From the NCBI GenBank assembly GCA_905221605.1, contig CAJNDS010001114.1, positions 62,001 through 126,000 on the forward strand: DNA of 64,000 bases, given 5' to 3'. This document shows positions 32,795 to 45,880 of the stretch, one piece after another. The first letter of the stretch is position 1; each line of letters opens with the position of its first letter. The notes under the pieces are model-generated. The model did no database searches. It was not told where the DNA came from and saw only the letters and a list, made by a program, of their open reading frames with translations. Source of the stretch: Symbiodinium natans (taxonomy: Eukaryota > Sar > Dinophyceae > Suessiales > Symbiodiniaceae). The position numbers were made by a program, and so were the translations under genes.

Positions 32795-33475
32795 ATGCTA
32801 TGTTCCTTTCTAGGCTCTTCCTCTTCAGCTTTTCGGCTGGAGGGGTTGAGGTCTCTGCCTTAAAGGACCTTTGGGGACTCAGCAGCTGATGTTACTATTC
32901 TTGCATTGCCACATCTGATTGATCTCAACCAATATCACGTGGCTTTTCCTTATTCAACTAGAAAGGTCCTAAAACAATTGTCTTTCCTGTGTGTTATGGT
33001 TAAGCAATCTGGGGTTGCATCACATGCCCGGGATCATATGAATAATATAAGGGGCAAAGAAAAGAGAACAGGATGAGTGAGCAGTCGATATCACTCCCAA
33101 AGTACTGACCAATCCTTCCAATTCAAGGGCCTTACTAAGCGATGGGAAAAGGAGAGAGCATTTAATGGCTTGTGAATAGTGCTGTTGGTGCGGTTTTTTT
33201 TGTGCTTTTTGTTCTCTCGCTAGAATCTTTCGCTCACGCCTATATAGATGTCTGTAGTGAAAGATGAAACTTTAAACGTAATGGAGAGAGTGCACAGGGA
33301 AGCGAACTAGCGGCCAGGGTTAGTTTGTCGGGGATGCAGAACTCGACTGGAGTATCTCCACCTGGCCGTAACCTAGCACTGTCTGCAAGCTGGGACTAGT
33401 CGTTGCCACAGACCAACATGAGCCCCAAACAAGAGCGCGAGGAGGATGAAGGCAGAGGGGTAGCAAATCTAAGCA
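32795..33475. other. Gene-free stretch
   Basis: Locally AT-richer (32890-33260) than its surroundings, with no tandem repeats, no PPR signature and no open frame of note. Confidence 0.45.
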
Positions 33476-33479
33476 AAAC

Positions 33480-33546
33480 CGTCGAGGCACAGGCGTGTGA
33501 GCCAAATCTCCTCCAGCAGAGCAAGTGCATTCTGCCAAAGCTCGCC
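33480..33546 (-). CDS. PPR segment, second-helix type, with splice signals
   Basis: The minus strand reads ELWQNALALLEEIWLTRLCL then DG. LWQNALALLEEI is a consensus second helix. CTCAG precedes GCGAGC and GTTTTG follows CGACG, so acceptor and donor frame a 67-nt exon. Confidence 0.9.
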
Positions 33547-33683
33547 TGAGCAAAACCGGTGTCTCTAAAGGATGATGGGTCGGGCATTGGGCATTTGGCA
33601 ACACTTCGCCATATCCCTACGCATGAAGAACGTTCAACTCCTTGATTGGCGCCACGGAGCTAAGCTCCAGAAACTCCTTCCCT

Positions 33684-33742
33684 AAGTCCCCGGCCGCGTG
33701 CGCAAGCGGTGATGGCCGCGGTGTACGACACCTGCCAGCGCA
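33684..33742 (-). CDS. PPR segment, first-helix type
   Basis: The minus strand reads MRWQVSYTAAITACARGRG. WQVSYTAAITACARG is a first helix with Thr at position 5. It lies 140 bases upstream, in transcript order, of the second-helix segment 33480-33546, a natural pair across a short intron. Confidence 0.83.
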
Positions 33743-34168
33743 TGGTCGAGAAGTTGAGATTCAGTTTATGGAGCAGGATTCCGGCCGCCAAGAGACAGCA
33801 AGAGGATGTTTGCTGAACTCCCTGACGACCCTTTCGCTCATGAGTAGATTTTGCGTCCCGGCGTCCTCAACATCTTCATGGAACAGTTCGGGGCTGCATG
33901 ATTGGGAAGCGCCGGCTTCACCCTTCATCATTCACTCACACCTGGTGACACATGGCTCTTGTCAGGCCAGTGAAGGCAGGCATGTGAGTGCATACCTACA
34001 GAAACCCTCAACACATCTAGATTCCTGAGCCCCTGACTGAGCTTACACCGTCTAGATGCGCTCGTCAAGTCCTTAGATTGCCTCAGCCACAACCCGAAGC
34101 GAACCCCAACCCACGCATGCAGCTCCAGCTTCAGCCCCCGCACTGCTCCAGAAGGATAAAGCCCCACC

Positions 34169-34234
34169 TCCGTCGGCTGCAGCCTTGTCGCTGGCAGTGC
34201 GGAGAAGAGGTCCAGAGCCTCGCGCCAGCTGCTG
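34169..34234 (-). CDS. PPR segment, second-helix type, with splice signals
   Basis: The minus strand reads SSWREALDLFSALPATRLQ then PTE. WREALDLFSALPATRLQPTE is a consensus second helix plus the L-Q-P repeat end. CATCAG precedes the start and GTGGGG follows the GAG, giving a 66-nt exon. Confidence 0.93.
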
Positions 34235-34442
34235 CCTGATGATGCAGTGGGGCCTTCATTTCCGTCTTAAGGTAGGGCCCCTCCACCGACATTTTGTGAT
34301 GCAGGGCTGGATCTGAAAGCTTCGGCCGGTTTAGGCATGTTTAGGCATTCCGAACGTGTTGGCTGAGGGGGGCCTCAGCATAACATTGCGTGCTCGCCCT
34401 TTTCTTCTTCTTACGACGCAAGTTCGAGCCACTACAAAGGTG

Positions 34443-34464
34443 CCCCCCCCCCCCCCCCCCCCCC
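34443..34464. repeat. C22 homopolymer
   Basis: Twenty-two consecutive C on the plus strand, between PPR segments at 34.2 and 34.7 kb, hence poly-G in the putative transcript. Confidence 0.9.
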
Positions 34465-34570
34465 ACATCTCACGAGGCTGAACTGAAGAAACGAACTTGG
34501 ACGGCGCATTCCGTGAGAACAGTTGCAGCACCGCACAACACCGGGTGACAATGGACCCACTTGCTAGGTA

Positions 34571-34676
34571 GTATAGGGGCCTTTAATCATTAAAATAGGA
34601 TTTTGGGGGGTTATTGCTTACGATAGCATATTTATATAAGGGCCATAAGGGAGTACTCTTAGTAGTTAGACCCCTG
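34571..34676. mobile_element. MITE-like element, family D
   Basis: Starts GTATAGGGGCCTTTAATCAT and ends TTAGACCCCTGT. Core TAGGATTTTGGGGGGTTA and GGCCATAAGGGAGTACT align with 55388-55492 over the full length. It lies 30 bases from the PPR segment 34706-34772. Confidence 0.82.
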
Positions 34677-34705
34677 TCGTACTCGAAGTCGAACCCTGTT
34701 GGATG

Positions 34706-34772
34706 CTTCGGCTGCCAGCCTTTCGCATGGGCGCTGATGGCAGTATTGTAGGTGACGACATCCATACCTTTG
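34706..34772 (-). CDS. PPR segment, first-helix type
   Basis: The minus strand reads MDVVTYNTAISAHAKGWQ then PKHP. DVVTYNTAISAHAKGWQ is a full first helix plus turn with Asn at position 5. CAAAG precedes GTATGG (acceptor-like). A telomere-like tract begins 32 bases upstream of it in transcript sense. Confidence 0.94.
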
Positions 34773-34803
34773 CTTCCACAGAACACCCTAAAGGAGGATC
34801 ATG

Positions 34804-34833
34804 TTTAGGGTTTAGGGTTTAGGGTTTTGGGGT
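34804..34833 (+). repeat. Telomere-like TTTAGGG tract
   Basis: Four TTTAGGG units, the last changed to TTTTGGGG, close to the PPR segment at 34706-34772. Confidence 0.9.
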
Positions 34834-35047
34834 CAGGGTTGAAGGCTCGGGGTTGAAGAGGACTAGCAGGGTAGCTCTTGGAATTCAGGGCTGCTTCGGT
34901 TGTTGGGTTTAGGGCACAGGGTTGCACGTTGAGAGGTTAAGGGTTTGGTATCATCAGGGCTTCCACATCACGGCACAAAACATCCTACACCTCAAAATTC
35001 CGACACTCTCAACTTGAATTCACCCTGGTCCGTGGCCGACCTTAAGA

Positions 35048-38650
<3,603 letters not shown>

Positions 38651-38654
38651 TGGA

Positions 38655-38720
38655 GGAATGGGGTACCCTATATAATCCCTTAAAGGGTATATATAGGGGG
38701 ATACAGGGTACCTCATTCCC
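38655..38720. mobile_element. MITE-like element, family H, copy 1
   Basis: GGAATGGGGTACCCTATATA at the left is mirrored by ATACAGGGTACCTCATTCCC at the right, with CCTTAAAGG at the centre. A relative with the same GAATGAGG/CCTCATTC ends is at 53255-53322. Confidence 0.75.
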
Positions 38721-38774
38721 TCATTGCTAACCTAACCAGAAATAAGTAGAAGGCCCTCGAGGCCAGCAAGCCTA

Positions 38775-38862
38775 CCTCCGCACTCTCCCCAGCACCACGG
38801 CCGCCAGGCCCCCTCTTGGCAGCATGGAGACCAGATTGTGGAGTGGCCCCCACTGCCGGCCC
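38775..38862 (-). CDS. PPR segment, second-helix type, with donor site
   Basis: The minus strand reads RQWGPLHNLVSMLPRGGLA then AVVLGRVR. RQWGPLHNLVSMLPRGGL matches the turn, second helix and next-repeat lead. GTAGGC follows GCGGAG as a good donor. A slightly diverged but clear match. Confidence 0.82.
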
Positions 38863-38904
38863 ATCTCGCCTCGAAAAGCAGAAATAGCTGTATAGATGTG
38901 TATG

Positions 38905-38945
38905 TGTATATATATATATATGGTATATATATATATATATACATA
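38905..38945. repeat. AT dinucleotide palindrome
   Basis: Two (TA)n runs separated by TGG form a self-complementary stretch that could extrude as a hairpin. No coding value. Confidence 0.85.
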
Positions 38946-39143
38946 AATGGAGGGTGCAGGGTTTTGTGGATCTAAACTCATTGTTTTGTTTGAAACTCAA
39001 GTTTCTGATGGCTCTTTCCGACGCAGGGGGTTTCGGGATCTAGGATGGATGGAAGTTCCTGGGCTTTGCCGGCCTTGTCGGCCTTGCGGTCCCCAAAACA
39101 AAGAGATTTGAGGTCGTTTGACACTCTTTGATTTCCTTGGAGG

Positions 39144-39181
39144 TTTAGGGTTTAGGGTTTAGGGTTTCGGGTTTAGGGTTT
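39144..39181 (+). repeat. Telomere-like TTTAGGG tract
   Basis: Five units with one TTTCGGG variant. No recognised exon within 200 bases. Confidence 0.92.
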
Positions 39182-39344
39182 GCTTCAGGGAGGGAGGTTG
39201 GCGCATGCTACTGCCCTTTGCCGCATGTGGCTCTCTTCGGTAGTCCTCGATCGCAGAATGCACCCTCCCCTGCTCCTGCCATGTCATCCCATGCCCTCAT
39301 TAATATGCACCCCCAGGCACTCAACCTTCAAGCAACCAAACACA

Positions 39345-39402
39345 TCAACCCTAAACCCTAAACCCTAAACCCTCAACCCTAAACCCTAAACCCTAACTCT
39401 TT
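39345..39402 (-). repeat. Telomere-like CCCTAAA tract
   Basis: Seven units with one CCCTCAA variant, on the downstream (minus-sense) side of the PPR exon 39433-39520. Confidence 0.95.
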
Positions 39403-39432
39403 CCGCCTTTTGCCCTCATGGCGCCCTTTCAC

Positions 39433-39520
39433 CAAGCCCAGGTGCAGGCGGAGATCGCCGCGTCGAGCGTGATGACGTTGCCCTCCAGGGAGCTCCGCAG
39501 CAGGTCCTGGCGGCGAGGGT
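39433..39520 (-). CDS. PPR exon bracketed by inverted telomere-like tracts
   Basis: The minus strand reads RRQDLLRSSLEGNVITLDA then AISACTWA. DLLRSSLEGNVITLDAAISAC covers the second-helix end, the repeat junction and the next first helix (Asp at position 5, Tyr replaced by Leu). CCTAG at the upstream edge is acceptor-like and GTGAAA after GGCTTG is a good donor. The exon lies between CCCTAAA (39345-39402) and TTTAGGG (39522-39636) tracts, with the upstream tract running into the acceptor. Confidence 0.92.
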
Positions 39521-39521
39521 C

Positions 39522-39636
39522 TAGGCTTTAGGGTTTAGGGTTTAGGGTTTAGAGTTTAGGGTTTGGGGTTTGGGGTTTAGGGTTTAGGGCTTAGGGTTTA
39601 GGGTTTAGGGTTTAGGGCAGTTTAGGGTTTAGGGTA
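39522..39636 (+). repeat. Telomere-like TTTAGGG tract
   Basis: About sixteen units with GGGGTTT and GGGCAGTTTA variants, touching the upstream (minus-sense) edge of the PPR exon 39433-39520. Confidence 0.96.
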
Positions 39637-40099
39637 GATACATGGGCCCTTAATTTGTATGGGCTACAATAGTGCATAAGGGGTACTGTTGAAGGCGGTG
39701 AGGGTCATGACTTTCCATAGCCACCAACCACCAAATGACGGAATTCGCACGGATCTTGTTTTGGCGGCATGAGCGAAGATACTGGATCAGAACTTACACA
39801 AACTAGAAGCAACAAACAAACAAACAACAGCGTGACTTTCTAGCTGCACTGCGCACTATACAAGCGTACTCGTGGCTCCAAGGGTTACTTCCGTAGCCTT
39901 CCCTATAGCCGAAGTGCATATTCAAGCAATTACGGACTACGGGTACCTAGCAGCTGTACATGAGGAATCAAGGCTAGGAACAACTGCAGACTACAACTGC
40001 CTACGACTGACATGCAAGGAACGCCTCCAACAGGTACCCTTTAAAACTAATGGACCATGGAACTACCCTTAGAGAACAGTTTTGGCCCAAAACAAAGCC

Positions 40100-40188
40100 G
40101 TAGGATTGCCCTTAAGACTCTCTGAACAATTATTCCTGAATATGATCCTCCTAAACCCAATCAGGGAATATTTCAAGGGCCTACCTAG
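40100..40188. mobile_element. MITE-like element, family I, copy 1
   Basis: TAGGATTGCCCTTAAG at the left and AAGGGCCTACCTA at the right are a short inverted pair. The core ATTCCTGAATATGATCCTC and TAAACCCAATCAGGG recurs at 46953-47041 and 60853-60951. Confidence 0.78.
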
Positions 40189-40581
40189 AGCCTGAGAACC
40201 TCAGACGCAAGTCCTCAACTCTGCAAAAGTCCGCTCACGCACGCTTCACCGCGTGGTTGGGGTCAATGCCGCTTTACTTTACGCCCCCCTTAAGCAGGCC
40301 TCCATCAAGGACAACACCTGCTGCCACAGCCTGCATCGGGAGAAGGACAGAATGTGTTTGCTCACTTAGGTCGTCGGGTTTCGAACACCTTTTTGGAAGG
40401 GTTGGAGACCTCAGGAGCCGGGAGAAGACCCTAAACCCTCAACGTCCAATCTCCCGTGCTAGGCTCAGCCGCTAATGCCTCGCCTCTCAACCCCACCCCA
40501 ATGCCCTCAAATTTCTCCAACCCCCAAACCCTGTAGGCTGCTTGCGAGGAGTCTTCCGGCTTCCATGGGCAAGCTCCGAGT

Positions 40582-40650
40582 CCTGCCTGCATCGCCCACA
40601 TGCAAGCATAGCGGAGCTGTAGGTCACCACCTCGGCGGGGGTTCTCTTAA
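40582..40650 (-). CDS. PPR segment, first-helix type
   Basis: The minus strand reads RTPAEVVTYSSAMLACGRC. EVVTYSSAMLACGRC is a full first helix with Ser at position 5. TTAAG precedes AGAACCC (acceptor-like). A degenerate telomere-like field starts 40 bases away. Confidence 0.93.
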
Positions 40651-40691
40651 ATACAGCTTCTTCAGTTTGGGTCGCAGAAAAAAGCCCCTGA

Positions 40692-40806
40692 TCCTGGCCA
40701 CCCTGAACCCCTAAATCCCAAAGCCCCTTAACCCCTAAACCCCTCAAACCCTAAACCCCGAAAACCCTAAACCCCCAGCCCCTAACCCCTAAAATCCCAA
40801 ACCCTC
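40692..40806 (-). repeat. Degenerate telomere-like field
   Basis: About fourteen imperfect CCCTAAA-type words with extra C residues and single-base changes (CCCCTAAATCCC, CCCCTTAA, CCCCGAAAA). Confidence 0.8.
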
Positions 40807-40811
40807 GAAGC

Positions 40812-41360
40812 ATGGGAAAGGATCTCAGGACACAGATCTTAAATTTCTGGGTCTCGACAGAACTCACATGTTTTCTCGGATGCCCTCTCAGACCTGCGAG
40901 ACCCGCACCTTTAGGGCTCAGGGCCTGGCATCCCAACCTCGCCATTGTGCAATCACTAGGTGAGGCGCATCCGGGATCACAGTGCGGCCATCGAGGGAAG
41001 CAAGCAAAGCCAACCTGCAAGGAACTCGCACATTCTCTACAACTTCTTTTCCCCCCTGAGAAGGCCAACTTGACAGACTTGAAATCTTACTTTGATAATT
41101 GCGACCCCCCCCCCCCCCCCCTTTGCCTCCAGGACGAGTGTGGCTTGTCTCATGGGGTCATGTCTGAGGAGCCCAGTGCGCAGGGCCTAGATGTGTTGTT
41201 ATGTGCATGCTGTTGCGTTCAGTTGGGAAATCCAGAGCCAAATGCCCAAGCTTTGATCCGCACCCGGAATCGCCAGAGGGGCAAAAAAGCTGAAGCAAAG
41301 CCCAAACGGCCCCAAATCCGGCTTCCAATTGGTATCCGAGCCCCAGATCCTAAACTCTAA
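40812..41360 (+). other. Open plus-strand frame, unrecognised
   Basis: A 182-codon plus-strand frame containing NLTDLKSYFDNCDPPPP and a C18 run (41103-41120). The minus strand is open across its first half. Partly protein-like, but no family and no clear start or splice sites, so no gene is claimed. Confidence 0.25.
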
Positions 41361-41546
41361 GCCCGAAAGCACCAAGGGCTTCAGGGACGACCTTCTAGAC
41401 ACTTGAACCCGGAACCCCTGAGCACCTGAATCCCAAATATCCCCCCTAACCACAAAACTCTCAAAGCAAAAGCGCACATCAACAACCTGCACCTTCAGCC
41501 CGCCAGCCGGAACCATAAGCTTTGCTAGGCTTTTGAACCTTCGGCC

Positions 41547-41672
41547 GTAAACCCTAAACCCTAAACCCTAAACCCTAAACCCTAAACCCTAAACCCTAAA
41601 CCCTAAACCCTAAACCCTAAACCCTAAACCCTAGCCCTCAACCCTAAACCCTAAACCCTAAACCCCCAAACC
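41547..41672 (-). repeat. Telomere-like CCCTAAA tract
   Basis: Sixteen units, the longest uninterrupted run outside 27 kb, ending against the downstream edge of the PPR exon 41685-41780. Confidence 0.97.
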
Positions 41673-41684
41673 TAAAGCCCAGCA

Positions 41685-41780
41685 GCACTGATCGCCAGGC
41701 GCCGCCCTTCTCTGCAGCGCTCAGCACCGCATTGCAGGCGACGAGGTCGGCGCAGAGCCGACGCAGGGGGAGCTCCTGCA
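41685..41780 (-). CDS. PPR exon beside telomere-like tract
   Basis: The minus strand reads LQELPLRRLCADLVACNAVL then SAAEKGGAWRSVLLG. It spans the end of one repeat, a first helix (Asn at position 5), the EKGGAW turn and the start of the second helix, nearly a whole 35-residue repeat. CTGCAG lies at the upstream edge (acceptor-like). The telomere-like tract begins about 13 bases after its end. Confidence 0.94.
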
Positions 41781-41838
41781 GAATATGGGGACCTTGATAA
41801 TTTGTAACAGGGTGTTGGGGGTTATTTTTGTGTGATCA
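41781..41838. mobile_element. MITE-like element, family D, partial
   Basis: AATATGGGGACCTTGATAATT and GGGTGTTGGGGGTTA match the left half of family D (55388-55492). The right half is missing. It touches the upstream edge of the PPR exon 41685-41780. Confidence 0.55.
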
Positions 41839-41839
41839 A

Positions 41840-43030
41840 GGGTCTCTGAAATCTGAGGTGAGGATGGACGCCTTAGAGGTTCAAGTCTTGAGCTTCTCCC
41901 TGTTTCGAGCTGACGCGCTGAAAACTTCGGCTTCTGGGCTTCAGGATGCGGGGAAAAGTTATTCCTCAAACCGGCAAGACTTCGGGCTTCGAAAGGGCAG
42001 GACGATGGGGGCGCGCTGCACGCGAGCGTGCAGCGTTTTTTCACAAAGACTGTTGACATTGCGGATGACAACTCGCCTACGCGCATTGCTTTTGGACGTC
42101 TGCAATGGGCCGGGGGTCGCGACATTATTTGGATGTCCGGCCTCGACATCGTGTGAGAGCTGCAAAGCTTTTGTGGCTGAGGAATTTAAAGCTGCAGCGT
42201 TTCGTGGCATAAGTACGTTCGTGCTCGCGGACTGGCTTTTGGACGTCTGCGGCGTCTGCCTGCTCTAGCTCGCAACTTAGAGCCACTTAGAGCCGGCCCA
42301 CGTGCCTGGCCGTGCATTCTTCATCTCATCGCCCATGCGCTTGTCGGCTGCAGATCGCGGCCGACAAGTTACCCCCCGGTCTAGAGTGCCAGGCCGTCAT
42401 GGTAATCTTCTTCGTTCTTCGTGTGCTCAGAGCTGCCCTGCTCTTGGAGTGTTGAAGCAGTCTGGGTGAGCTCTGCGGAGCTTCTCCGGATGTTCTTCGA
42501 GTCTTCCCTGTAAACACATGATTCGACGCTCAACACTTAAGGCTTGGCTTTGTCCCGTGGTTACTAGTTCAGCGACCTACTCCATACCAAAGCTCCCTCC
42601 TCAAACATTCCCCGCACATGTTGAAATTTTCGTGGCCCGGACCTTGTTCTCATATTGGGGAGGATGGAGGTGGGAGAAGACCACATGAGTTTTTTAGAGG
42701 GAGGGTATGTGGGGTAGGTGGGTGGTTCTGGCCTGGTTGTGGGGACTGCAGGGATGTGAGGTCTCAGCTTTCAGACGCCAATGTGTTCATTTTCTGGTAG
42801 GTTCCTGGCGATGCTCAGCCCGAGCTCCTCTGAATGGATGACATGCGATCTTCTAAGACTTTCAAGACCATGAGGTAGTTTGCGAAAACCCTTCATCCCA
42901 TGAAACCCAAGCAGAAGCGACATACCGCCTCATACGCCACCTAACTACTTATCCTTGAGCCACAACCCCTTCCGCACCCTGAGGCATAGCACTCTAAACA
43001 TCTCTAAGCCCTTTTAAGTCTTAAACAACA
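41840..43030. other. Gene-poor stretch
   Basis: Both strands are open at 41828-42268 (146 codons on plus). No motif is recognised and no gene is claimed. Otherwise featureless. Confidence 0.35.
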
Positions 43031-43137
43031 TGGGCATTCCCTAAATCGGGGTACCCCATTCATCTCCCTCATCTCCTGAATGGAATAGAATCCCCTTAAA
43101 GGAACCCCCAAAAAGGGTACCCCTATTTTCGGAACCC
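43031..43137. mobile_element. MITE-like element, family F, copy 2
   Basis: The left end TGGGCATTCCCTAAATCGGG, then GTACCCC, is mirrored by GGGTACCCCTATTTTCGGAA at the right. The core includes CTTAAAGGAACC. It ends 6 bases from the PPR segment 43143-43213. Confidence 0.82.
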
Positions 43138-43142
43138 CTCAC

Positions 43143-43213
43143 ATGAAAGCCCACTGACTTCCTCGAGGAGCCCGGATGCCAAGCGCCAGGCAGCGCCCTC
43201 CTTGCATGCCCGA
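43143..43213 (-). CDS. PPR segment, second-helix type
   Basis: The minus strand reads SRACKEGAAWRLASGLLEEV then SGLSCE. ACKEGAAWRLASGLLEEV is the end of a first helix, the turn and a second helix. It is open in one frame only. It lies between a MITE and the G26 run at 43258-43283. Confidence 0.83.
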
Positions 43214-43257
43214 GAAAGTGATGTGCATCACTTTCGGGGGGTGCGTGCTGGGGGGGC

Positions 43258-43283
43258 GGGGGGGGGGGGGGGGGGGGGGGGGG
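43258..43283. repeat. G26 homopolymer
   Basis: G26 on the plus strand, preceded by a G run and single C. One of the few long runs with G rather than C on this strand. Confidence 0.93.
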
Positions 43284-43639
43284 TAATTTGAGGGCTTCTG
43301 CAACCTCCAGGCTGCTTGGGGCATGCTGACAAGCCATCGCAAAACCCTCGAGTCAGAGAATAGACACATGCCAAGCTCGGTGTTCCCGTTTTTTAGGAGC
43401 AACCCCAAGTCCGACAAAACGCAGCGCAGAAGCACAAAGTATCAGGCACTCGACGAAGCTAAGCGCAACTTCTCGAAACCACAAAAGCCCCAAACCCAAT
43501 CCCGAGATTCCCCAGCCCATCAGCTAAGGCCGGATTCGTAGGAACATAACGTTTGACTTTCTGCACAATGCACTTCCCCAACCCGAGTGTAAATCTGAAC
43601 CCCCAGCCCTACTGGGTTTAGAGTTTCAGGGGGCTTCTG

Positions 43640-43720
43640 GCGGTGCAGGGAAACGGATGGACAACAGGTCCTCGCATGCGCTGAGGGCCGCATTGCTACA
43701 CACCTGAGGCAGCAGACCGT
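43640..43720 (-). CDS. PPR segment, first-helix type
   Basis: The minus strand reads NGLLPQVCSNAALSACEDL. LLPQVCSNAALSACED is a repeat end and first helix with Asn at position 5 (Tyr replaced by Ser). CCTCAG before GTGTGT is acceptor-like. Confidence 0.85.
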
Positions 43721-43959
43721 TCAGGGGCACAGGTGGCACAGAGTTCGACACGCCTGGCTCATGCGCGTCACGTCCCGCAGCGCATCGCGCAGGCCCAGGG
43801 CGTGCAGCCACCGATCGCCCTTCACGCACCTCAGAGGGTACAGTCGATGCAGCTGAGCCCCCAAGTAGTACCAAAAGGCTAACTTTAAAATACCTGTAGG
43901 GTGAACTCACGGCCCAGATCAGTCGTGCAGCTTTGATTTCGAGTGTGGAACAAAAACTG

Positions 43960-44050
43960 TGCAAAACCTTCCAGTCTTCTTCGGCCGGGCTGCGCACTGA
44001 TCGCGGCGCCCGCCGCCGCCACACCCAGGCGCAGCGGCGCCGATCGTGCG
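43960..44050 (-). pseudogene. Decayed PPR-like segment
   Basis: One minus frame reads LGVAAAGAAISAQPG (first-helix-like) and another, shifted by one base, reads SPAEEDWKVLHSF (second-helix-like). A one-base indel would join them, consistent with a frameshifted fossil repeat. Confidence 0.35.
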
Positions 44051-44059
44051 CCGCGCAGT

Positions 44060-44920
44060 GAGGAAAGGGCTTCCTCTCTCGTGGTTGTTTTTGGGAGGAG
44101 CTGCAGGTCTGTCTGAAATAGCCACAAAGACCTTGCAAGGAGGATTTGGGACAGCCCTGCAAGCGCGTGCTCCAGATGCCTGCTCTGACGAACTAAAACC
44201 TTCGCGGAACCTCCCAGCTGGAGCTTCGCTCACAGGCCGCCAAGGCAGCTCCCAGTGACACGGCGCTGGGCTCCAGTTGGGATGGCCGCTGCCGTGACCT
44301 TGCTGGTGTGGAGGGCTTTCGCTCAGATTCTTGGGATCTTTAGGCTCGGAGGGCCCGGGTCGAACTCGTTTGCAGGCTTCGATGAGCTCCTGGAGGCTGA
44401 AGCTTGTTGTTGAGAATCCACATGGGTGGCTTTGCATTTTTGCCAACAGGGGTCCTGTACAGGTCCTGTATTGAGCGGCTTGGCTCTAAACCCTAAACCC
44501 TAACCCCCCCCACCTCTCTCCCCCAGCCGGGCTGTCGCAATGGGCCCTGCCATTACAGCGGCCTAGGACCTATCGGACCTAGGACCTAACCCAACCTACC
44601 CAAAATCCTAAGACCTCCCTCTCCCACACATACGGCAACGTCCGAAGGCAAAAAAACGCTTATCGAAATCACCATACAATGTGTCACATACTGCTTTCGG
44701 CCAATCCAACACGTTGGACATCAAACTCCTGAAAAAGACCACACCGCACACTTTCAAGAGCTACCGTCAACTTCTCAGGTCGGCCAAACACCCCCGGCCC
44801 CAAAGCTTTCATACCTCAAAAGCAGGGAAGCCGTCCTTCCCCCATCAAACATCTTAAAGGAAGCAGCCGGAAACCCAAATATGCTTGAAGAACATCGTAA
44901 GGCAGCCACCCTGAAGAACC
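44060..44920. other. Gene-free stretch
   Basis: No supportable gene. It holds a short CCCTAAA fragment (44486-44502) followed by a C run and CCTAGGACCTA tandem words (44562-44590). Confidence 0.45.
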
Positions 44921-44924
44921 TGAA

Positions 44925-44965
44925 CCCCCCCCCCCCCCAAAAAAAAAAAAAAAAAAAAAAAAAAA
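44925..44965. repeat. Poly-C to poly-A switch tract
   Basis: C14 followed directly by A27, the same polarity as the C38-A19 tract at 10286-10342. It ends about 5 bases from the PPR exon 44970-45090. Confidence 0.95.
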
Positions 44966-44969
44966 GGAG

Positions 44970-45090
44970 CACTATCAGGCCCAGGAGCAACCACTCCGCA
45001 GCTTGCTGCCACCGCCTCGCCCAGCCGCAGGCAGTGCCGGTGGCATTGTAGACCACAACGTCTGCCTCAGAGGTCCGTGGAAATCCCAGC
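44970..45090 (-). CDS. PPR exon, complete repeat
   Basis: The minus strand reads GFPRTSEADVVVYNATGTAC then GWARRWQQAAEWLLLG. This is a complete repeat: junction (SEAD), first helix (VVVYNATGTAC, Asn at position 5), turn (GWARRW) and second helix (QQAAEWLLL). It is the most complete unit in the window. Confidence 0.94.
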
Positions 45091-45741
45091 CTCGATACAT
45101 CATACATGTAACCCCCACGACTCTATGGCCCTAGCCACAAAACCGAAGCCGGAACATGCTGAATCCTGAGCCCGAGCCTTGAAAGAGATTTTGGAATACA
45201 CGACATTTCGGAGTTTCCACCCCTCATATGTATTTAGGGTACCCAATCCGCCCCCCCTGCCCCCCCCGCACCTTGCTGCTGGATTGCCGCAAGCGGTCCA
45301 ACAGCGGGCCAGCGACCTGAGCGTCAAAAAGTGAAACAGCAATGGTCTCGAGCTTTGGCGCTGTATGTGGGGTTTTTGAGGTTTTAAGGCTTTAACGCTA
45401 CAGATGAAGAGCATTATGTTTGGGCCATGGCCGCGTCTGCGGCATTTGGGTATGAGGTTGGTTTAAGGCATGGAGAGCAAAACACGCAATGCCGCACATG
45501 GCCCCCAAGGTCTGTGAGCTGTGAAGCGGACTTGAAGACCTCGACCAATTCTATTTTCTACACCTCATGCTGTGAGCTTTAAGCCGTAACTCCAACATTG
45601 TATCTATGCCCCGAAACACTGGCAACAAATCTCATAAGTTCTCCACCCCTGAAGCTGTCCTCAGACCAAAGCCAGATCCCAAACTGCAGGGCTTCCCCAC
45701 ACTGGGCCCAACAGTTGGACCGATCTGGGCAGCTTCAGTCG

Positions 45742-45793
45742 GGTTTAGGGTTCAAGGTTCAGGGTTCAGGGTTTAGGGTTTAGGGTTTAGGGT
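45742..45793 (+). repeat. Telomere-like TTTAGGG tract
   Basis: Seven units, the first three with TTCAGGG or TTCAAGG changes, touching the downstream (minus-sense) edge of the PPR exon 45800-45880. Confidence 0.93.
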
Positions 45794-45799
45794 CCCAAA

Positions 45800-45880
45800 T
45801 TGTACCCAGAGCGAGCGGCTTTCCAGTCGCCCTCGCGGCCCATTTGCCGGATGGCCGCGCTGACGGCTGCGGGATCCACC
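45800..45880 (-). CDS. PPR exon beside telomere-like tract
   Basis: The minus strand reads KVDPAAVSAAIRQMGREG then DWKAARSG. It follows the first helix, turn (GREGDW) and start of the second helix, with Val in the position-5 region. GTACAA after TCTGG is a good donor, only about ten bases before the heptamer tract. Diverged but with correct spacing. Confidence 0.85.
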
